Positions 7,804-18,500 of a DNA stretch of 64,000 nt are shown one piece after another; positions within the stretch are counted from its first letter, which is position 1; each line of letters opens with the position of its first letter. The notes beneath the pieces are model-generated. The model was not told where the DNA came from and made no database searches. It saw nothing but the letters and a program-made list of their open reading frames with translations. Origin of the DNA: DASRDU01 sp035652435 (lineage in GTDB: Bacteria > Acidobacteriota > Blastocatellia > RBC074); the NCBI GenBank assembly GCA_035652435.1, contig DASRDU010000129.1, forward strand, positions 102,288 to 166,287, in the 5' to 3' direction. Position numbers and translations under genes: made by a program.

Positions 7804-9354
7804 TCAAACAGCCTTGCCCATTTTCGCCAGTTCCCGCCTGAGCAGCTTGCCCGTCGGCCCCTTCGGGATTTCGCGCAGAAACTCCACAGACTTCGGGCAC
7901 TTGTAATCGGCCAGATGCTCACGGCAGTGATCAATCAGTTCCTGCCCGCTTGCTTCCGCGCCGTCTTTCAGCACGACGAAGGCTTTGACCTCTTCGCCGT
8001 ATAATTCGTCGGGCACGCCGACGACCGCGGCGTCGCGGACCGCCGGGTGTCGGTAAAGCACCTCGTCAATTTCGCGCGGGTAGATGTTCTCGCCGCCGCG
8101 AATGATCAAGTCCGATTTGCGATCCACGATGTAAAAGAAACCGTCGGCGTCCCGGTAACCGACGTCGCCTGTGTGAAACCAGCCGGAGCGGAAGGCGCGG
8201 GCGGTGGCTTCGGGGTTTTTGAAATAGCCCTTGAGGATGTTTTCGCCGCGCAGCACTATCTCGCCGACTTCGCCCGTCCCCAGCTCGCGCCCCTCGTCGT
8301 CGAAGATTTTCATCTCGTTGCCGATCGGCAGGCCGATGGAGCCGGGCCGGCGGCGCTCGTCGGGCGGGTTGAAAGTCGAGCGGCAGGTTGATTCTGACAG
8401 GCCGTAACCTTCGATCACGAGACACCCGAACCGCTCCTCGAACTGCCGCAGGACTGCCTCCGGGACCGCCGCCGATCCGCACATCGCAAAGCGCAGTTGC
8501 CTTGTTTCGAGCCCCTTCGGAATACCCCGGGGGTAAGTGTGCAGGAGCATCGAAAGCATCGTGGCGACGGAACCGAAGGAAGTGACGCGGTATTCTGAAA
8601 TCCATTCCCAGTGACGGGTGGCGGAAAATTTCGGGGCGATGACCATTGAGCCGCCGGCATAAAGCGGCGTCACCGTCGTCACCATCACGCCGTTCATATG
8701 GAAGAGCGGCATGACGCACATCAGGCGGTCGTCGGCCGTGAACTTCAGCCATTCGGTGATCTGCCGGGCGTTGGCGAGCAGGTTGCGGTGAGTCAGCAGG
8801 CAGCCCTTTGGTTTTCCTGTTGTGCCGGAAGTGTAGATGATGACGGCTTCATCATCTTCGGCGACCGGCCTCAGCTGGACTATCGGTCGCAGCCGGGACG
8901 GACAGGCACTGACGGCGCCCGGGTAATGGATCGTTCCCTCCACAGCCTCATCAATCAGGATGATATTTTTGAGCAGTGGCAGCCGTGCGCGCGATTCCTC
9001 GAGGTGGTGGAGAAAAGCCCGTTCGGTGACGAGCGCGACGGCTTCGGAGTTGCTGAGGACGTATTCGATCTCTTCGCCCTTGAGGTGCGAATTGACCGGC
9101 CCGGCGACGGCGCCGATCTGCCAGCAGGCGAAATAGGCGATGACGTACTCCGGGCAGTTCGACAGGAGCAGGCTGACGGTATCGCCCTTCCTCACGCCCA
9201 GTTTCAGGAGCAGGTTGGCCGTCTGATTGACCACGCGATTGAACTGCGCGTAAGTCCACCGGCGCCCATCAGCGGCCGAACAAAGCCAGGCCTTGCGCGG
9301 CGTCGCGGCCGCGCGGGCTTCGAGGAGCTGGCGAAGATTGCCGAACTGTTGCAT
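7804..9354 (-). CDS. AMP-dependent acyl-CoA synthetase/ligase (516 aa)
   Basis: ANL-superfamily enzyme that activates a carboxylic acid through an acyl-adenylate to the CoA thioester, in the cytosol. The P-loop-like A3 motif YTSGTTGKPKG is intact, as are YGLSEST (A5), SGWFHTGDVGYRDADG (A7), DRKSDLIIRGGENIYP (A8) and the C-terminal catalytic lysine region GPTGKLLRREL (A10). Length and motif spacing fit the FadD/medium-to-long-chain group. It leads a three-gene operon with an unknown protein and an SDR. Chain-length preference cannot be read from sequence alone. Confidence 0.92.
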   Translation of the reverse strand: MQQFGNLRQLLEARAAATPRKAWLCSAADGRRWTYAQFNRVVNQTANLLLKLGVRKGDTVSLLLSNCPEYVIAYFACWQIGAVAGPVNSHLKGEEIEYVLSNSEAVALVTERAFLHHLEESRARLPLLKNIILIDEAVEGTIHYPGAVSACPSRLRPIVQLRPVAEDDEAVIIYTSGTTGKPKGCLLTHRNLLANARQITEWLKFTADDRLMCVMPLFHMNGVMVTTVTPLYAGGSMVIAPKFSATRHWEWISEYRVTSFGSVATMLSMLLHTYPRGIPKGLETRQLRFAMCGSAAVPEAVLRQFEERFGCLVIEGYGLSESTCRSTFNPPDERRRPGSIGLPIGNEMKIFDDEGRELGTGEVGEIVLRGENILKGYFKNPEATARAFRSGWFHTGDVGYRDADGFFYIVDRKSDLIIRGGENIYPREIDEVLYRHPAVRDAAVVGVPDELYGEEVKAFVVLKDGAEASGQELIDHCREHLADYKCPKSVEFLREIPKGPTGKLLRRELAKMGKAV

Positions 9355-9552
9355 AGCGGTTTCAGTCAGGTCGCGCGATGTTACGTGAACGGGGCCGCAT
9401 CGTAAAGTGCGAACGGCGCTGCAAAATTTTTATCCCCCGCCGGGAACTTTGTTGTAGAATCCGCACGCCCTGTCAGGGCCGCCATTCCACGAGCGCCGAC
9501 AGCCCACAGCCCGAGATCGCCAGCCCCATAACGCTTCTTTCAGAAAGCCAAG

Positions 9553-11568
9553 ATGTCATCAGACTTTGTTACTCAGGGACAACTAAGTGCGACCCTCTTC
9601 CCGAAACTCGCGCGCGAAATTCACGAGCGAAAACTTTCCGGCAGCCTGACGCTTGCCCGAGGGGCGATGAAAAGGGTTCTGCAGTTCGCCGGTGGCGGGA
9701 TCTGCGGGACGGCCAGCAATCTGCCGCAGGACTCGATCCCGGCGCTGTTGCTGGCGGCCGGGCGCATCAACCAGGCGCAGGCCGACGCGATCCGGCAACA
9801 GACCGCCGCGGGCAAACCGCTCGGCGAAGCACTGCTTGAATCCGGCAACCTTTCGCGTGAGGAACTGGCCGAGCTGAGGTCTGAGCAACTCACGAGGATC
9901 ATCGGCTCGCTCTACGAATGGGATCAGGGCGAGTACCAGTTCGAAGAAGGCAGCAAACCTGAAGCCGCGCCCGGGTTGCCGGTGCCCGATCTGCTGCTCG
10001 GCGGGGCGCGTCACATCCGGGACACGGAAAAACTCTGGCGGCTGCTGGGAGGTCAGGAAGCGAAGATTCAGCTGGCCCCGAGCGCCATGGAAAGGTGTGA
10101 ACAGTTCAGGCTGCTGCCGCACGAGGGCTATCTGCTGACGCGGCTCGATGCGCCGATGACTCTGGCCGACCTGATGATGATCAGCGGGCTGCCCGAAGAT
10201 GTGACTCTCAGCAGCCTCTATGCCCTCGAATGCGCCGAACTGATCGTGCGCGACGGGGGCGTTCGCGCCCCCGTCAGCGCGGCGACTGCGGCCGCGCCGG
10301 CGATTGTGGCCACGCCGGCGCGCTCTGAACCTGCGCGGACGACACCGCCGACCGCCGAAGCCGTGAGCGCAGCGGCCGCACCAGTCCCGCCAGCCGCGCC
10401 GCCTTCGCCGGCTCCGCCACCCGCCCCCGCAAAGGCGCCGGCGGAAGAGGCCTCACTGGAAGAGATCGTGCAAATGGCGCAGATGATCGCGGAAACGCAC
10501 GACGATTATCAAATCCTCGGGCTCACGCCGAGCGCGACCAGGGCGGAAGTCAAGCAGGCGTACACGAAGCTGACGAAAAAATACCACCCGGATCGCTACC
10601 ACCGGACGGCGAATGACGGCGTCCACGCGGCGCTCAAGGAAGTCATCGCGGGGATCAGGAAGGCTTACGAAAGGCTGAGGGACCGCGACCCGGTAGTCAC
10701 GAAAGAAGAGCCGCCCGCGCCCAAACGGGAAGAGCCGGTCATCGAGCGCTTCGATCATGGCGGGGCGGCTTCGACTTCCCAGTCGAGACCGCCGGCCTTC
10801 GAATCCAACGCGACGCCCACTTATTCACCCGCGCCGGCTCAAGCAGCACCGGCGACCCCGCCGCCTCAGACCGCGGAGCCGACGCCGCCTCAGGCTTTCG
10901 CGCCACCGGCAGCGGCGGCACCAGCCTCTGGCCCGGTCGTTGATTCGCCCATCGCCGGGATGGCGGATGAAGGGGCTCACTCGCCCGCAGCCGGCGCATC
11001 AGCCGAGACCGGAGATGACGAATCCCGGCCGTTCGCAAATACGGGGGCACTCACCCAGCACACCGCCGAGTTGAATTTCCGCCACGCGATCGCGCGTTAC
11101 CAGAGCGGCGACCTGTCGGGAGCTACCGAACTGATGACCACGGCGGTGCAGCTTGATCCGAACAACGCCTGGTATCACGATCAGCTGGCGACGATGCTGG
11201 CGGTCAACCCGCGGCGCCGCAAGGAAGCCGAAACCCACCTGCTGCGCGCCATCGAGATTGAGCCACAGCAGGCGGAATGGCACGTCCACCTGGGAGTGCT
11301 GTACAAGACCCTTGGCTTTCTGGCGCGCGCCGAAGGGGAATTGAAAAGAGCCCTCGCTATTGATTCGGGCAACGCCGCCGCGCAGAAGGAACTCCGCGCC
11401 GTCAAGGCGCTGAAAAATCCCAGACCGGCCGAAGCTGACAAAGGGGATAAAGACGAAGGAAAAGCCGATTCACAGAAGCCTGGAGCTTCGTCAGTCGGCG
11501 ACTTCTTTGCTAAAGCCAAAGAGACCTCCGTCAGCGACCTGTTCAGCAAATTCCTCAAGCGCAAATAG
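9553..11568 (+). CDS. DUF4388-like / J-domain / TPR scaffold protein (671 aa)
   Basis: Multi-domain protein, probably cytosolic. Residues 1-150 resemble the DUF4388 (PATAN-like) fold seen in bacterial signalling proteins. An Ala/Pro-rich linker leads to a J-domain beginning DDYQILGLTPSATRAEV near residue 317, with the HPD tripeptide in KKYHPDRYH near 344, so it can in principle stimulate an Hsp70 (DnaK). A second long Pro/Ala linker is followed by TPR-like repeats from about residue 505 and a charged tail. Such DUF4388-DnaJ-TPR architectures occur in Myxococcota and Acidobacteriota; the client is unknown. A good hairpin terminator follows the stop. Confidence 0.82.
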   Translation: MSSDFVTQGQLSATLFPKLAREIHERKLSGSLTLARGAMKRVLQFAGGGICGTASNLPQDSIPALLLAAGRINQAQADAIRQQTAAGKPLGEALLESGNLSREELAELRSEQLTRIIGSLYEWDQGEYQFEEGSKPEAAPGLPVPDLLLGGARHIRDTEKLWRLLGGQEAKIQLAPSAMERCEQFRLLPHEGYLLTRLDAPMTLADLMMISGLPEDVTLSSLYALECAELIVRDGGVRAPVSAATAAAPAIVATPARSEPARTTPPTAEAVSAAAAPVPPAAPPSPAPPPAPAKAPAEEASLEEIVQMAQMIAETHDDYQILGLTPSATRAEVKQAYTKLTKKYHPDRYHRTANDGVHAALKEVIAGIRKAYERLRDRDPVVTKEEPPAPKREEPVIERFDHGGAASTSQSRPPAFESNATPTYSPAPAQAAPATPPPQTAEPTPPQAFAPPAAAAPASGPVVDSPIAGMADEGAHSPAAGASAETGDDESRPFANTGALTQHTAELNFRHAIARYQSGDLSGATELMTTAVQLDPNNAWYHDQLATMLAVNPRRRKEAETHLLRAIEIEPQQAEWHVHLGVLYKTLGFLARAEGELKRALAIDSGNAAAQKELRAVKALKNPRPAEADKGDKDEGKADSQKPGASSVGDFFAKAKETSVSDLFSKFLKRK

Positions 11569-11586
11569 CCGGCTGCCGACCCTGAC

Positions 11587-11638
11587 AGGCAAAAGCAAAA
11601 AGCGTCATTCGCCGCCTTTGCTTTTGCCTTTTGGCTTT
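11587..11638 (+). terminator. Rho-independent terminator after the DnaJ/TPR gene
   Basis: AGGCAAAAGCAAA (11587-11599) pairs perfectly with TTTGCTTTTGCCT (11617-11629) across a 17-nt loop, and a T-rich run follows. It begins 18 nt after the stop codon of the upstream gene. Confidence 0.7.
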
Positions 11639-11717
11639 TTCACCGGTATCCTGCCTGCCTGCAAATTGGTCAAACCACATGGAAGTCTGAATCTCTTTTA
11701 CCGACTACTTTTATTTT

Positions 11718-13172
11718 ATGACTGCTCCTGCTGATTCTTACCGCCGCATCGCTTCGCTCAAAACTGCTGACGACTTTGCCGGCTATCTGGCGCACCTGGG
11801 CCTTGAGCTGCAATTTGATCGCGAGATGCAATCCGGCCCCGACGCGCCGCTCGCCCGGGGATGGCAATCCGGCGAGATCAAAGTTGGCAACCGCTTCTGC
11901 ATTCTGCCGATGGAGGGCTGGGACGGGACCGAAGACGGCCTGCCGTCTGACCTGACGATCAGGCGCTGGCGCAATTTCGGCGAGAGCGGCGCGAAGCTGA
12001 TCTGGGGCGGCGAGGCGGTGGCCGTGCGTCACGACGGGCGCGCCAACCCGAATCAGCTGCTCTCGAATGAGGTGACGACGGCGGTGATCGAGCAGTTGCG
12101 TGAAACGCTCGTGGGCGCGCACGCCGAACGCTGCGGGTCAACTGACGACCTGCTGGTCGGGTTGCAGCTGACGCATTCGGGGCGATTCGCCAGACCGAAC
12201 GATAAAAAGAGACTCGAACCGCGCATCCTCTATCACCACCCGCTGCTCGACAGAAAATTCGGGATCGCCGCCGATGACCCGGTGCTGACCGACGCCGAGA
12301 TCGAAGGATTGATTGAAGACTTCGTCAGGGCCGCGGTGCGGGCCCGGGCGGCGGGCTTCGCCTTCGTGGACATCAAGCACTGTCACGGCTACCTCGGCCA
12401 CGAATTCCTGAGCGCGACGACGCGCGAGGGCAGGTACGGCGGCAGCTTTGAAAACCGCACCCGCTTCCTGCGCGAGATCGTCGCCGGCATCAGACGCGAC
12501 GCGCCCGGATTGCTCGTCGGCGTGCGCCTGAGTGCGTTTGATTTCCTGCCCTTCAAAATGGGCCACGACAAACGCGGCGAGCCGGAAAAGTACGAAGGCC
12601 GCTACCCGCACGGGTTCGGCGGCGATCCTGACAATCCGCTGAGCATTGACCTGACCGAAACTTTTCAGTTCCTCGACCTGCTCGGCGAACTGGGGATCAG
12701 GCTGGTCTGCATCTCCGCGGGCAGCCCGTACTACAACCCGCACATTCAGCGCCCGGCGCTCTTCCCCCCCTCTGACGGCTACGAGCCGCCGGAAGACCCG
12801 CTCGTCGGCGTCGCGCGCCAGATTGGCGTGACGAGCGAGATCAAGGCCCGCTACCCTGAACTCGCGATAGTCGGGTCGGGGTATACCTATTTGCAGGACT
12901 GGCTGCCGCACGTGGCGCAACATTACGTCCGCACGGGGCAGGTTGATTTCGTGGGCCTCGGGCGGCTGGTGCTGTCTTATCATGACCTGCCTTATGATTT
13001 GCTGCGCGGGGCGAAGCTGCAGACGAAGCGGATGTGCCGGACTTTCAGCGACTGCACTACGGGGCCGCGCAACGGGCTGGTGTCGGGTTGTTACCCGCTC
13101 GACCCGTTTTACAAGTCGCACCCGCAGCACGAAACGCTCAAGGCGATCAAACAACAGCTCAAAACTGACTGA
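11718..13172 (+). CDS. NADH:flavin oxidoreductase, Old Yellow Enzyme family (484 aa)
   Basis: FMN-dependent TIM-barrel oxidoreductase. Family features include an N-terminal ILPMEGWDGTEDG segment, the substrate/FMN residues in LQLTHSGRFARP, the central DIKHCHGYLGHEFLS motif with active-site His, and YGGSFENRTRFLREI. A C-terminal Cys triad (CRTFSDC...SGCYPLD) recalls the position of the Fe-S ligands in 2,4-dienoyl-CoA reductases, but only three Cys are present and the second flavin/NADH domain is absent. The length (484) is above a bare OYE barrel (~370). It stands alone between a terminator and the sigma-factor unit. The substrate is probably an alpha,beta-unsaturated carbonyl. Confidence 0.88.
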   Translation: MTAPADSYRRIASLKTADDFAGYLAHLGLELQFDREMQSGPDAPLARGWQSGEIKVGNRFCILPMEGWDGTEDGLPSDLTIRRWRNFGESGAKLIWGGEAVAVRHDGRANPNQLLSNEVTTAVIEQLRETLVGAHAERCGSTDDLLVGLQLTHSGRFARPNDKKRLEPRILYHHPLLDRKFGIAADDPVLTDAEIEGLIEDFVRAAVRARAAGFAFVDIKHCHGYLGHEFLSATTREGRYGGSFENRTRFLREIVAGIRRDAPGLLVGVRLSAFDFLPFKMGHDKRGEPEKYEGRYPHGFGGDPDNPLSIDLTETFQFLDLLGELGIRLVCISAGSPYYNPHIQRPALFPPSDGYEPPEDPLVGVARQIGVTSEIKARYPELAIVGSGYTYLQDWLPHVAQHYVRTGQVDFVGLGRLVLSYHDLPYDLLRGAKLQTKRMCRTFSDCTTGPRNGLVSGCYPLDPFYKSHPQHETLKAIKQQLKTD

Positions 13173-13290
13173 ATCATCGCCCGCTGAAAATAATTTTCTT
13201 AACTCAAACAAAATGACGCGGGCCGCGCATCTTCATTGGTGAACGCGCGGTCTCGCAATTAATCCCGAAAACCCGAAGCGGGAAAGACAC

Positions 13291-13851
13291 GTGGACGAAA
13301 GACGAGTCATTGAATCGTTTCTGTCAGGCGGAACTGAAGAGGCGTTCTGCGCCCTCTTTGAAGTCGCGTGGCCACGTGTGCGCCGTTACTTCCTGCTGCG
13401 GGGCCTGGACGCGATGACGGCCGAGGATCTGGCCCAGAACGTCCTGTTCATCGCGTATCAGCGAGCCGGCGAGGTGCGCGAAAAGGATCTTTTTTACGGC
13501 TGGCTGTTCGCCGTCGCGCGCAACGAACTGATGCGTTACTGGCGGCGGCATCAGTCGCGCGTCGGGGCTCCTCTGTTCGAGCCGGTCAGCGCGGAACTGG
13601 CCGACAGCCTGACGGTCGAGCCCGACGTGATGCGGGATTCACACCTGCAGGAATGGCTGACTTACCTCGAACCCGCCGAGCGCGATCTGGTCGTGCTGAG
13701 GTTCGTCGAGGAACTGAGTTACGAGGAGCTGGCGCTCGCGCTCGCGATTCCGCTGGGGACGGTCAAATGGCGCATCTTCAACGCCAAAAAGAAGCTCTCA
13801 CAGATCATCAGGGCATCGTTCCCTGAAAGCATTACGAAAAGAATCAACTAG
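13291..13851 (+). CDS. ECF-type RNA polymerase sigma factor
   Basis: Sigma-70 family, group 4. Region 2 is seen in TAEDLAQNVLFIAY and YGWLFAVARNELMRYWRR, and region 4 in the helix-turn-helix LSYEELALALAIPLGTVKWRIFNAKKKL. The start is GTG at 13291, with a GCGGGAAAG upstream. The stop is 5 nt before a zinc-finger anti-sigma-like gene, which is followed at 12 nt by a membrane protein, the usual sigma/anti-sigma arrangement. The TonB receptor downstream may or may not belong to its regulon; no shared promoter element could be confirmed by eye. Confidence 0.92.
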   Translation: MDERRVIESFLSGGTEEAFCALFEVAWPRVRRYFLLRGLDAMTAEDLAQNVLFIAYQRAGEVREKDLFYGWLFAVARNELMRYWRRHQSRVGAPLFEPVSAELADSLTVEPDVMRDSHLQEWLTYLEPAERDLVVLRFVEELSYEELALALAIPLGTVKWRIFNAKKKLSQIIRASFPESITKRIN

Positions 13852-13856
13852 CTGGG

Positions 13857-14369
13857 ATGGATTTTATGAAGCACGGGATTTCGGATCAGGACTGGGAAGG
13901 TTACGTCGAAGACAGACTCCCGGCGGCCGAGCGCGACCGCATCGAGGCGCATCTGATCGGCTGCCTCGGGTGCTGGGAATTTTACGAGCAGATGGCGGCC
14001 ACGACCGAGCGGCTGCGCGAGGCGGGGGCGGCGACACGGCGCGGCATCCCGCTGTCGGATGAACAACTGCATGCCGGGCTGCGCGGGGTTTTTGAGCGCG
14101 TCAGGGCGGGACAGCCCGGGCACGCAACGCAGCGCGGCGGCAGGATCGAGCAGCGACTGAGATACCTCGAAGCGGTGATGGCCCCGATGTGCGGCGCGCA
14201 GACGGCCGCGAACGCGTTGCGCGCGGCCGCCAGGGGTTCAGCGGCCAGATCGCTCGACGAGGTCACGACCGACAACTGGGAGCCGTTCCTCAGAAGTCTG
14301 ACTTCCATCGCCGCCGTGATGTGTGGTGAGACCGGCGCGCATCTGGTCTGGAGGAGCGGGCAGTTTTAG
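13857..14369 (+). CDS. Zinc-finger (HC2-type) anti-sigma factor-like protein (170 aa)
   Basis: The N-terminal half has the zf-HC2 arrangement His-x3-Cys-x2-Cys (AHLIGCLGCWEFYEQ), the ZAS domain that binds and holds ECF sigma factors. No transmembrane helix is visible, so this is a soluble anti-sigma candidate; the remainder is helical and of unknown function. It begins 5 nt after the sigma gene stop and is probably translationally coupled to it. ATG at 13857 is used; a second ATG lies at 13866. The following membrane protein could be the sensor arm. Anti-sigma activity is inferred from the motif and context. Confidence 0.78.
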   Translation: MDFMKHGISDQDWEGYVEDRLPAAERDRIEAHLIGCLGCWEFYEQMAATTERLREAGAATRRGIPLSDEQLHAGLRGVFERVRAGQPGHATQRGGRIEQRLRYLEAVMAPMCGAQTAANALRAAARGSAARSLDEVTTDNWEPFLRSLTSIAAVMCGETGAHLVWRSGQF

Positions 14370-14381
14370 CGACGACATTCA

Positions 14382-15269
14382 ATGATCGCGTCACGCATTA
14401 CACCGAGGGTGGTCATTTTCGGCCTGGTCGCGCAGCTGGCGTTATGGCTCGCGATGACTCTGCCCACGTCTCTCGGCCTGATGCCGCGCTATTACCTGAC
14501 CAGCTGGTTCTTCAGGACCGGCGGTTCCTGCATAGGTTTCGCGCTGGCGCTCGCGCTCAATCTGGAGGTCGCGGCGGAATACCGCAACACCCGCTGGCTG
14601 CGCGTCGCGTGGCTGGCGCTGGCCGCGAATGCCGGGATCTCGATTTTCAGGATGATCTTTGAAGGCCCGCTGCCCGGGCTCGTGCTGGAAAATTACAGCA
14701 CGAGCCCGCTGCGCGGACTGCTGCAGCACCTGGCAATTGTCCCGGCGAATCTGGCGCTGCTCGTCGGCGTCATCGCGATGTGTCAGGCGTATCACCAGGT
14801 CGGGCTGGGTTTTGAAATTGAGCGGCGCGATTACGCCGTCATGATCGGAATCGCCGCGGTGCTGACCGGGCTGATGACTTTTCGCGAGGGACTGACCGAA
14901 GCGCAGTCGCCGTACCTGACGAGCCGCTACCTGCAACAGAGCGGGCTGGTGCTGCTGGCGCTGGTCTCAGCCGTCAGCGTGGTGCTGCACCGCATGGCGA
15001 TGCAGATGGGCGGCGGGAGACTGGCCCTCGCCCTGCGGGTGCTGACGCTGTACGCGCTGTCGCGTTCGGTGCTGGTGCTGCTGGGCGCGGTCACGATGCC
15101 GCTGACCGGGCCGGTCAGAAGTTATTTCCTCGTCCTTGCCTGGCAGGCGGTAGCGTGGCTTCCGGCGCTGGCCGCGGCGTATCGCGCACAGTTGACGGTC
15201 AACGCGGCAAAGGAGCTTGCGCGGCTCGAGCAGGGGCGCATGGCCCAAGCGGCCGCGGTGGCCTCCTGA
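14382..15269 (+). CDS. Polytopic inner-membrane protein of unknown function (295 aa)
   Basis: Six to eight hydrophobic helices are visible, for example VVIFGLVAQLALWLAMTL, CIGFALALALNLEV, LAIVPANLALLVGVIAM and YFLVLAWQAVAWLPALAA. A short basic/alanine-rich C-terminal tail follows. The arrangement resembles 7TM sensor input modules, but no output domain is attached. It starts 12 nt after the anti-sigma gene, so it is likely a third member of the sigma-factor operon and might sense a membrane or redox signal. No specific family is recognised. Confidence 0.75.
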   Translation: MIASRITPRVVIFGLVAQLALWLAMTLPTSLGLMPRYYLTSWFFRTGGSCIGFALALALNLEVAAEYRNTRWLRVAWLALAANAGISIFRMIFEGPLPGLVLENYSTSPLRGLLQHLAIVPANLALLVGVIAMCQAYHQVGLGFEIERRDYAVMIGIAAVLTGLMTFREGLTEAQSPYLTSRYLQQSGLVLLALVSAVSVVLHRMAMQMGGGRLALALRVLTLYALSRSVLVLLGAVTMPLTGPVRSYFLVLAWQAVAWLPALAAAYRAQLTVNAAKELARLEQGRMAQAAAVAS

Positions 15270-15512
15270 CTGCCTGTCGCAGTGACCTGTACTCTATTAC
15301 CGATACTGATCCATTCAGCCGACGAGGTTTACGTTCCCCTCTTCATCAGCCCATCGTGGGCTGCCTCAAGTCGGCGGTGCTGGGAAGAAATAACAACACT
15401 GATCATGAGATTCGCGGCACGACCGGGCGCTGATGTTGATTGCTTTGTAATCAGCGTGAGCCGTCCATGGGGCGTGTCTTTCGCTGCAAATTCATTTTGA
15501 TGGAGACCACTT

Positions 15513-18500
15513 ATGTACCAGAATTCAATTCCCAGGCATCTCAATCGCTTTCTGTTCCTCGTCCTGATGCTGACCTTCGCGTGCGTGAGTTCATCTTCCG
15601 CGCAGACGATCACCGGCCGCATCTCCGGCACCGTCACTGACGCGTCGGGCGCCGCGGTGCCGGGGGCGAAAGTCACGGTCGTCAACGAAGCCACGAAACT
15701 AACTCGCGCGGCAACGACGGATGAGAACGGATTTTATGTAGTCACCAGCCTGCCCGTCGGCATTTACGACATCACGATCGAACAGCAGGGCTTCAAGAAA
15801 TCCGGCAAAACGGGTTACGACCTGGGCGCGGACGCCCGCCTCACGGTTGACTTCAAGCTCGAAACTGGCGCGGTCACTGAGAGCGTGGAAGTAGTCGCTT
15901 CCACCGGCGAAACAGTCAACTCCACCTCGGGCGAGGTCGCGCGCGTGGTAGACAGCGCGCAGGTGCAGGAGCTGGCACTCAATGGCCGCAACTATATGCA
16001 GTTAACCACGCTCATCCCCGGCGCGCCGCTGCTCAACGACGACCAGCTCGGCCTGATGACCGGCCTGAGCGTTTCGCAGCCGATTAACGGCAGCCGCGGC
16101 AACGCCAATTCGCTGACAGTGGACGGCGGATTCAACCTCGATTCGGGCAGCAACAGCAGCCAGATCAATAATGTCGGCATTGATTTCATTCGTGAGGTCA
16201 ACGTCAAGACCTCCAACTTCTCGTCCGAGTACGGGCGCAACTCCGGCGCCTCAATCAACGTCGTGACGCGCAGCGGCGGGAACAGTTTCCATGGCAGCGC
16301 CTTCGAGTACTTGCGTAACGACAAACTCGACGCCAACAACTTCTTCAACAACGCGCGCGGCGTACAACGTCCGGTGCTGCGCTATAATAACTTCGGCTTC
16401 AGCTTCGGCGGCCCGATCATCAAAGACAAGTTCTTCTTCTTCGGCGGCATCGAGTGGAAATACATCCGCCGCTTCACCAACTCGTCGCTCCAAACACTCC
16501 CGACGCGCGCCGAGAGGGGCGGAGATTTTTCGCAGCGGCTGCGCGGCCCCGACGGCGTTGTCGGCACGGCTGATGACGGAGTACTCCGCAACCCGGCCAA
16601 CGCCGCATCAACCTGCGTCGCCCCGACGATCACCAACGGAGTGGTAACCAAGGCGGCAGTCAGGACCGGGTGCTTCCCCAATAACACTATCCCGGCTAAC
16701 CTGATCACGCCCGATGGCAAGGCTATCGCCAACGTTTATAACTCGATGGAAAAGCTGGCTGCCGCATATACAGATACGCTGACCTCGAACAATGCGGTTT
16801 ACCAGCAACCTAACCCGTTCGACTTTCGTCAGGATCTGATCCGGCTCGACTACCGCTTCAACGAACGGCACTCGATCTATGGCCGCTACCTGCACGACAA
16901 GTATGACCTGATTGACCCGTTCGGCACCTTCATCGGTTCGGCACTTCCGACGATCCCTACCAACCGTGTCCGCCCCGGTTATGGCATCCAGGTCGGACAT
17001 ACCTGGCTGATCAGCCCGAACCTGGTTAATGAGGCGAAGTTCAATACTTCCTGGAACAGCCAGCGCGTTCCGCCGGTCGGAGAGTTCTGGAAGCGCGAGA
17101 CCTACGGCTTCACCTACCAGCAACTCTTCACGAATGGCGGGCGTTTTGAGAATGGCATTCCTGACACGAGCATTTCGGGCTTTGCCGGTTGGAACGGGCC
17201 GGCGCAATCGCTGCTCTCGCCAACGACCGATATCGCGCTGGGCGACAACATTTCCTGGGTTCACGGCGCGCATTCGCTCAAGACCGGGCTGCTTCTGATC
17301 CGCAACCGTAAAGACCAGAACGGGCGGACGGCCTACACCGGTAGTGTCAATTTCAGCACCAGCGGCAACACGAATACGACGAACAACGCCTTCGCTGACT
17401 CGCTGCTCGGCAACTTCCGCACTTACACGGAAGCAGACACAGACCCGATCGGATTCTTCCGCTTCTCGCAGATCGAGTCCTTCGTATCAGACAGTTGGAA
17501 GGTCAGCCGGCGACTGAGCCTGGAGCTGGGCTTGCGCTATCAATATGGCTTCCCGACCTATACGCAGGCCAACAATATCGCTAACTTCAACCCGGCCTTT
17601 TACAATCCCGCCCAGGCGGTGACCGTCAAGGCCGACGGCACAATTGACACGACCAGGGGCGGTAACCGCTTCAATGGTTTAGTCCGCGCTGGAATCGGAG
17701 TGCCGCAGAGTGAGTTGGGGCGCGTGCCCAACGGCGCCAGCCCGACGGTGCTGTCAATCCCGACCGGTGCGCCGCGCGGGATTTACGATCCGCAACACCT
17801 CTTCGCGCCGCGCTTCAGCTTCGCCTACTCGCCATTCAACGATAAGATGGCGATCCGCGGCGGCTTCGGTATCTTCTACGACCGCCCCGAAGGTAATCTG
17901 ATCTTCTCCGCGGTCAACGTGCCGCCGTATTCAAGCAGTTCGCAGTTCGAGAACGGCAACCTGGCAAGCATCACTGGTGGCCGCGCTTCGGCGCTCGCGC
18001 CGTTCGGCAGCATTGACGCCATTGACCCGAACCTGGTCGTGCCCTACCAGATGAACTACAGCTTGAGCATTCAACGCGAACTGCCATGGGGCATCTTCGG
18101 CGAAGTCTCCTATATCGGCAATCAGGGCCGCCATCTGATTCGCCAGCCTGACATCAACCAGGCGTCTTTCCAGGCGCAGCTTGAGAATGCCCTGCTGCCG
18201 ACCGCGCAACGCCTCTCAACCAACGCGTTGCGTCCTTACAAGGGCTTCTCCAACATCCGCATGCGGTTGAGCGATTCCAACTCGAATTACAACGCCTTAC
18301 AGGTCTATGCGACCAAGCGCAAGGGCAATCTCAGGGCGACCGTCAGCTACACCTGGTCGAAAGTGCTGACCGACAGCAGCAGTAACACCGACAACCTGGA
18401 AGATCCAGGCAACCGCAGTTACAATTACGGTCCGGCGAGTTTCGACCGACGCCACATCTTCGTCACGACCTACACCTATCAACTGCCTTTCTTCAGCAAG

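Noticed and set aside
15349..15361. GCCCATCGTGGGC hairpin before the TonB receptor as a terminator
   Set aside because: Only a 5-bp stem and no T-run.
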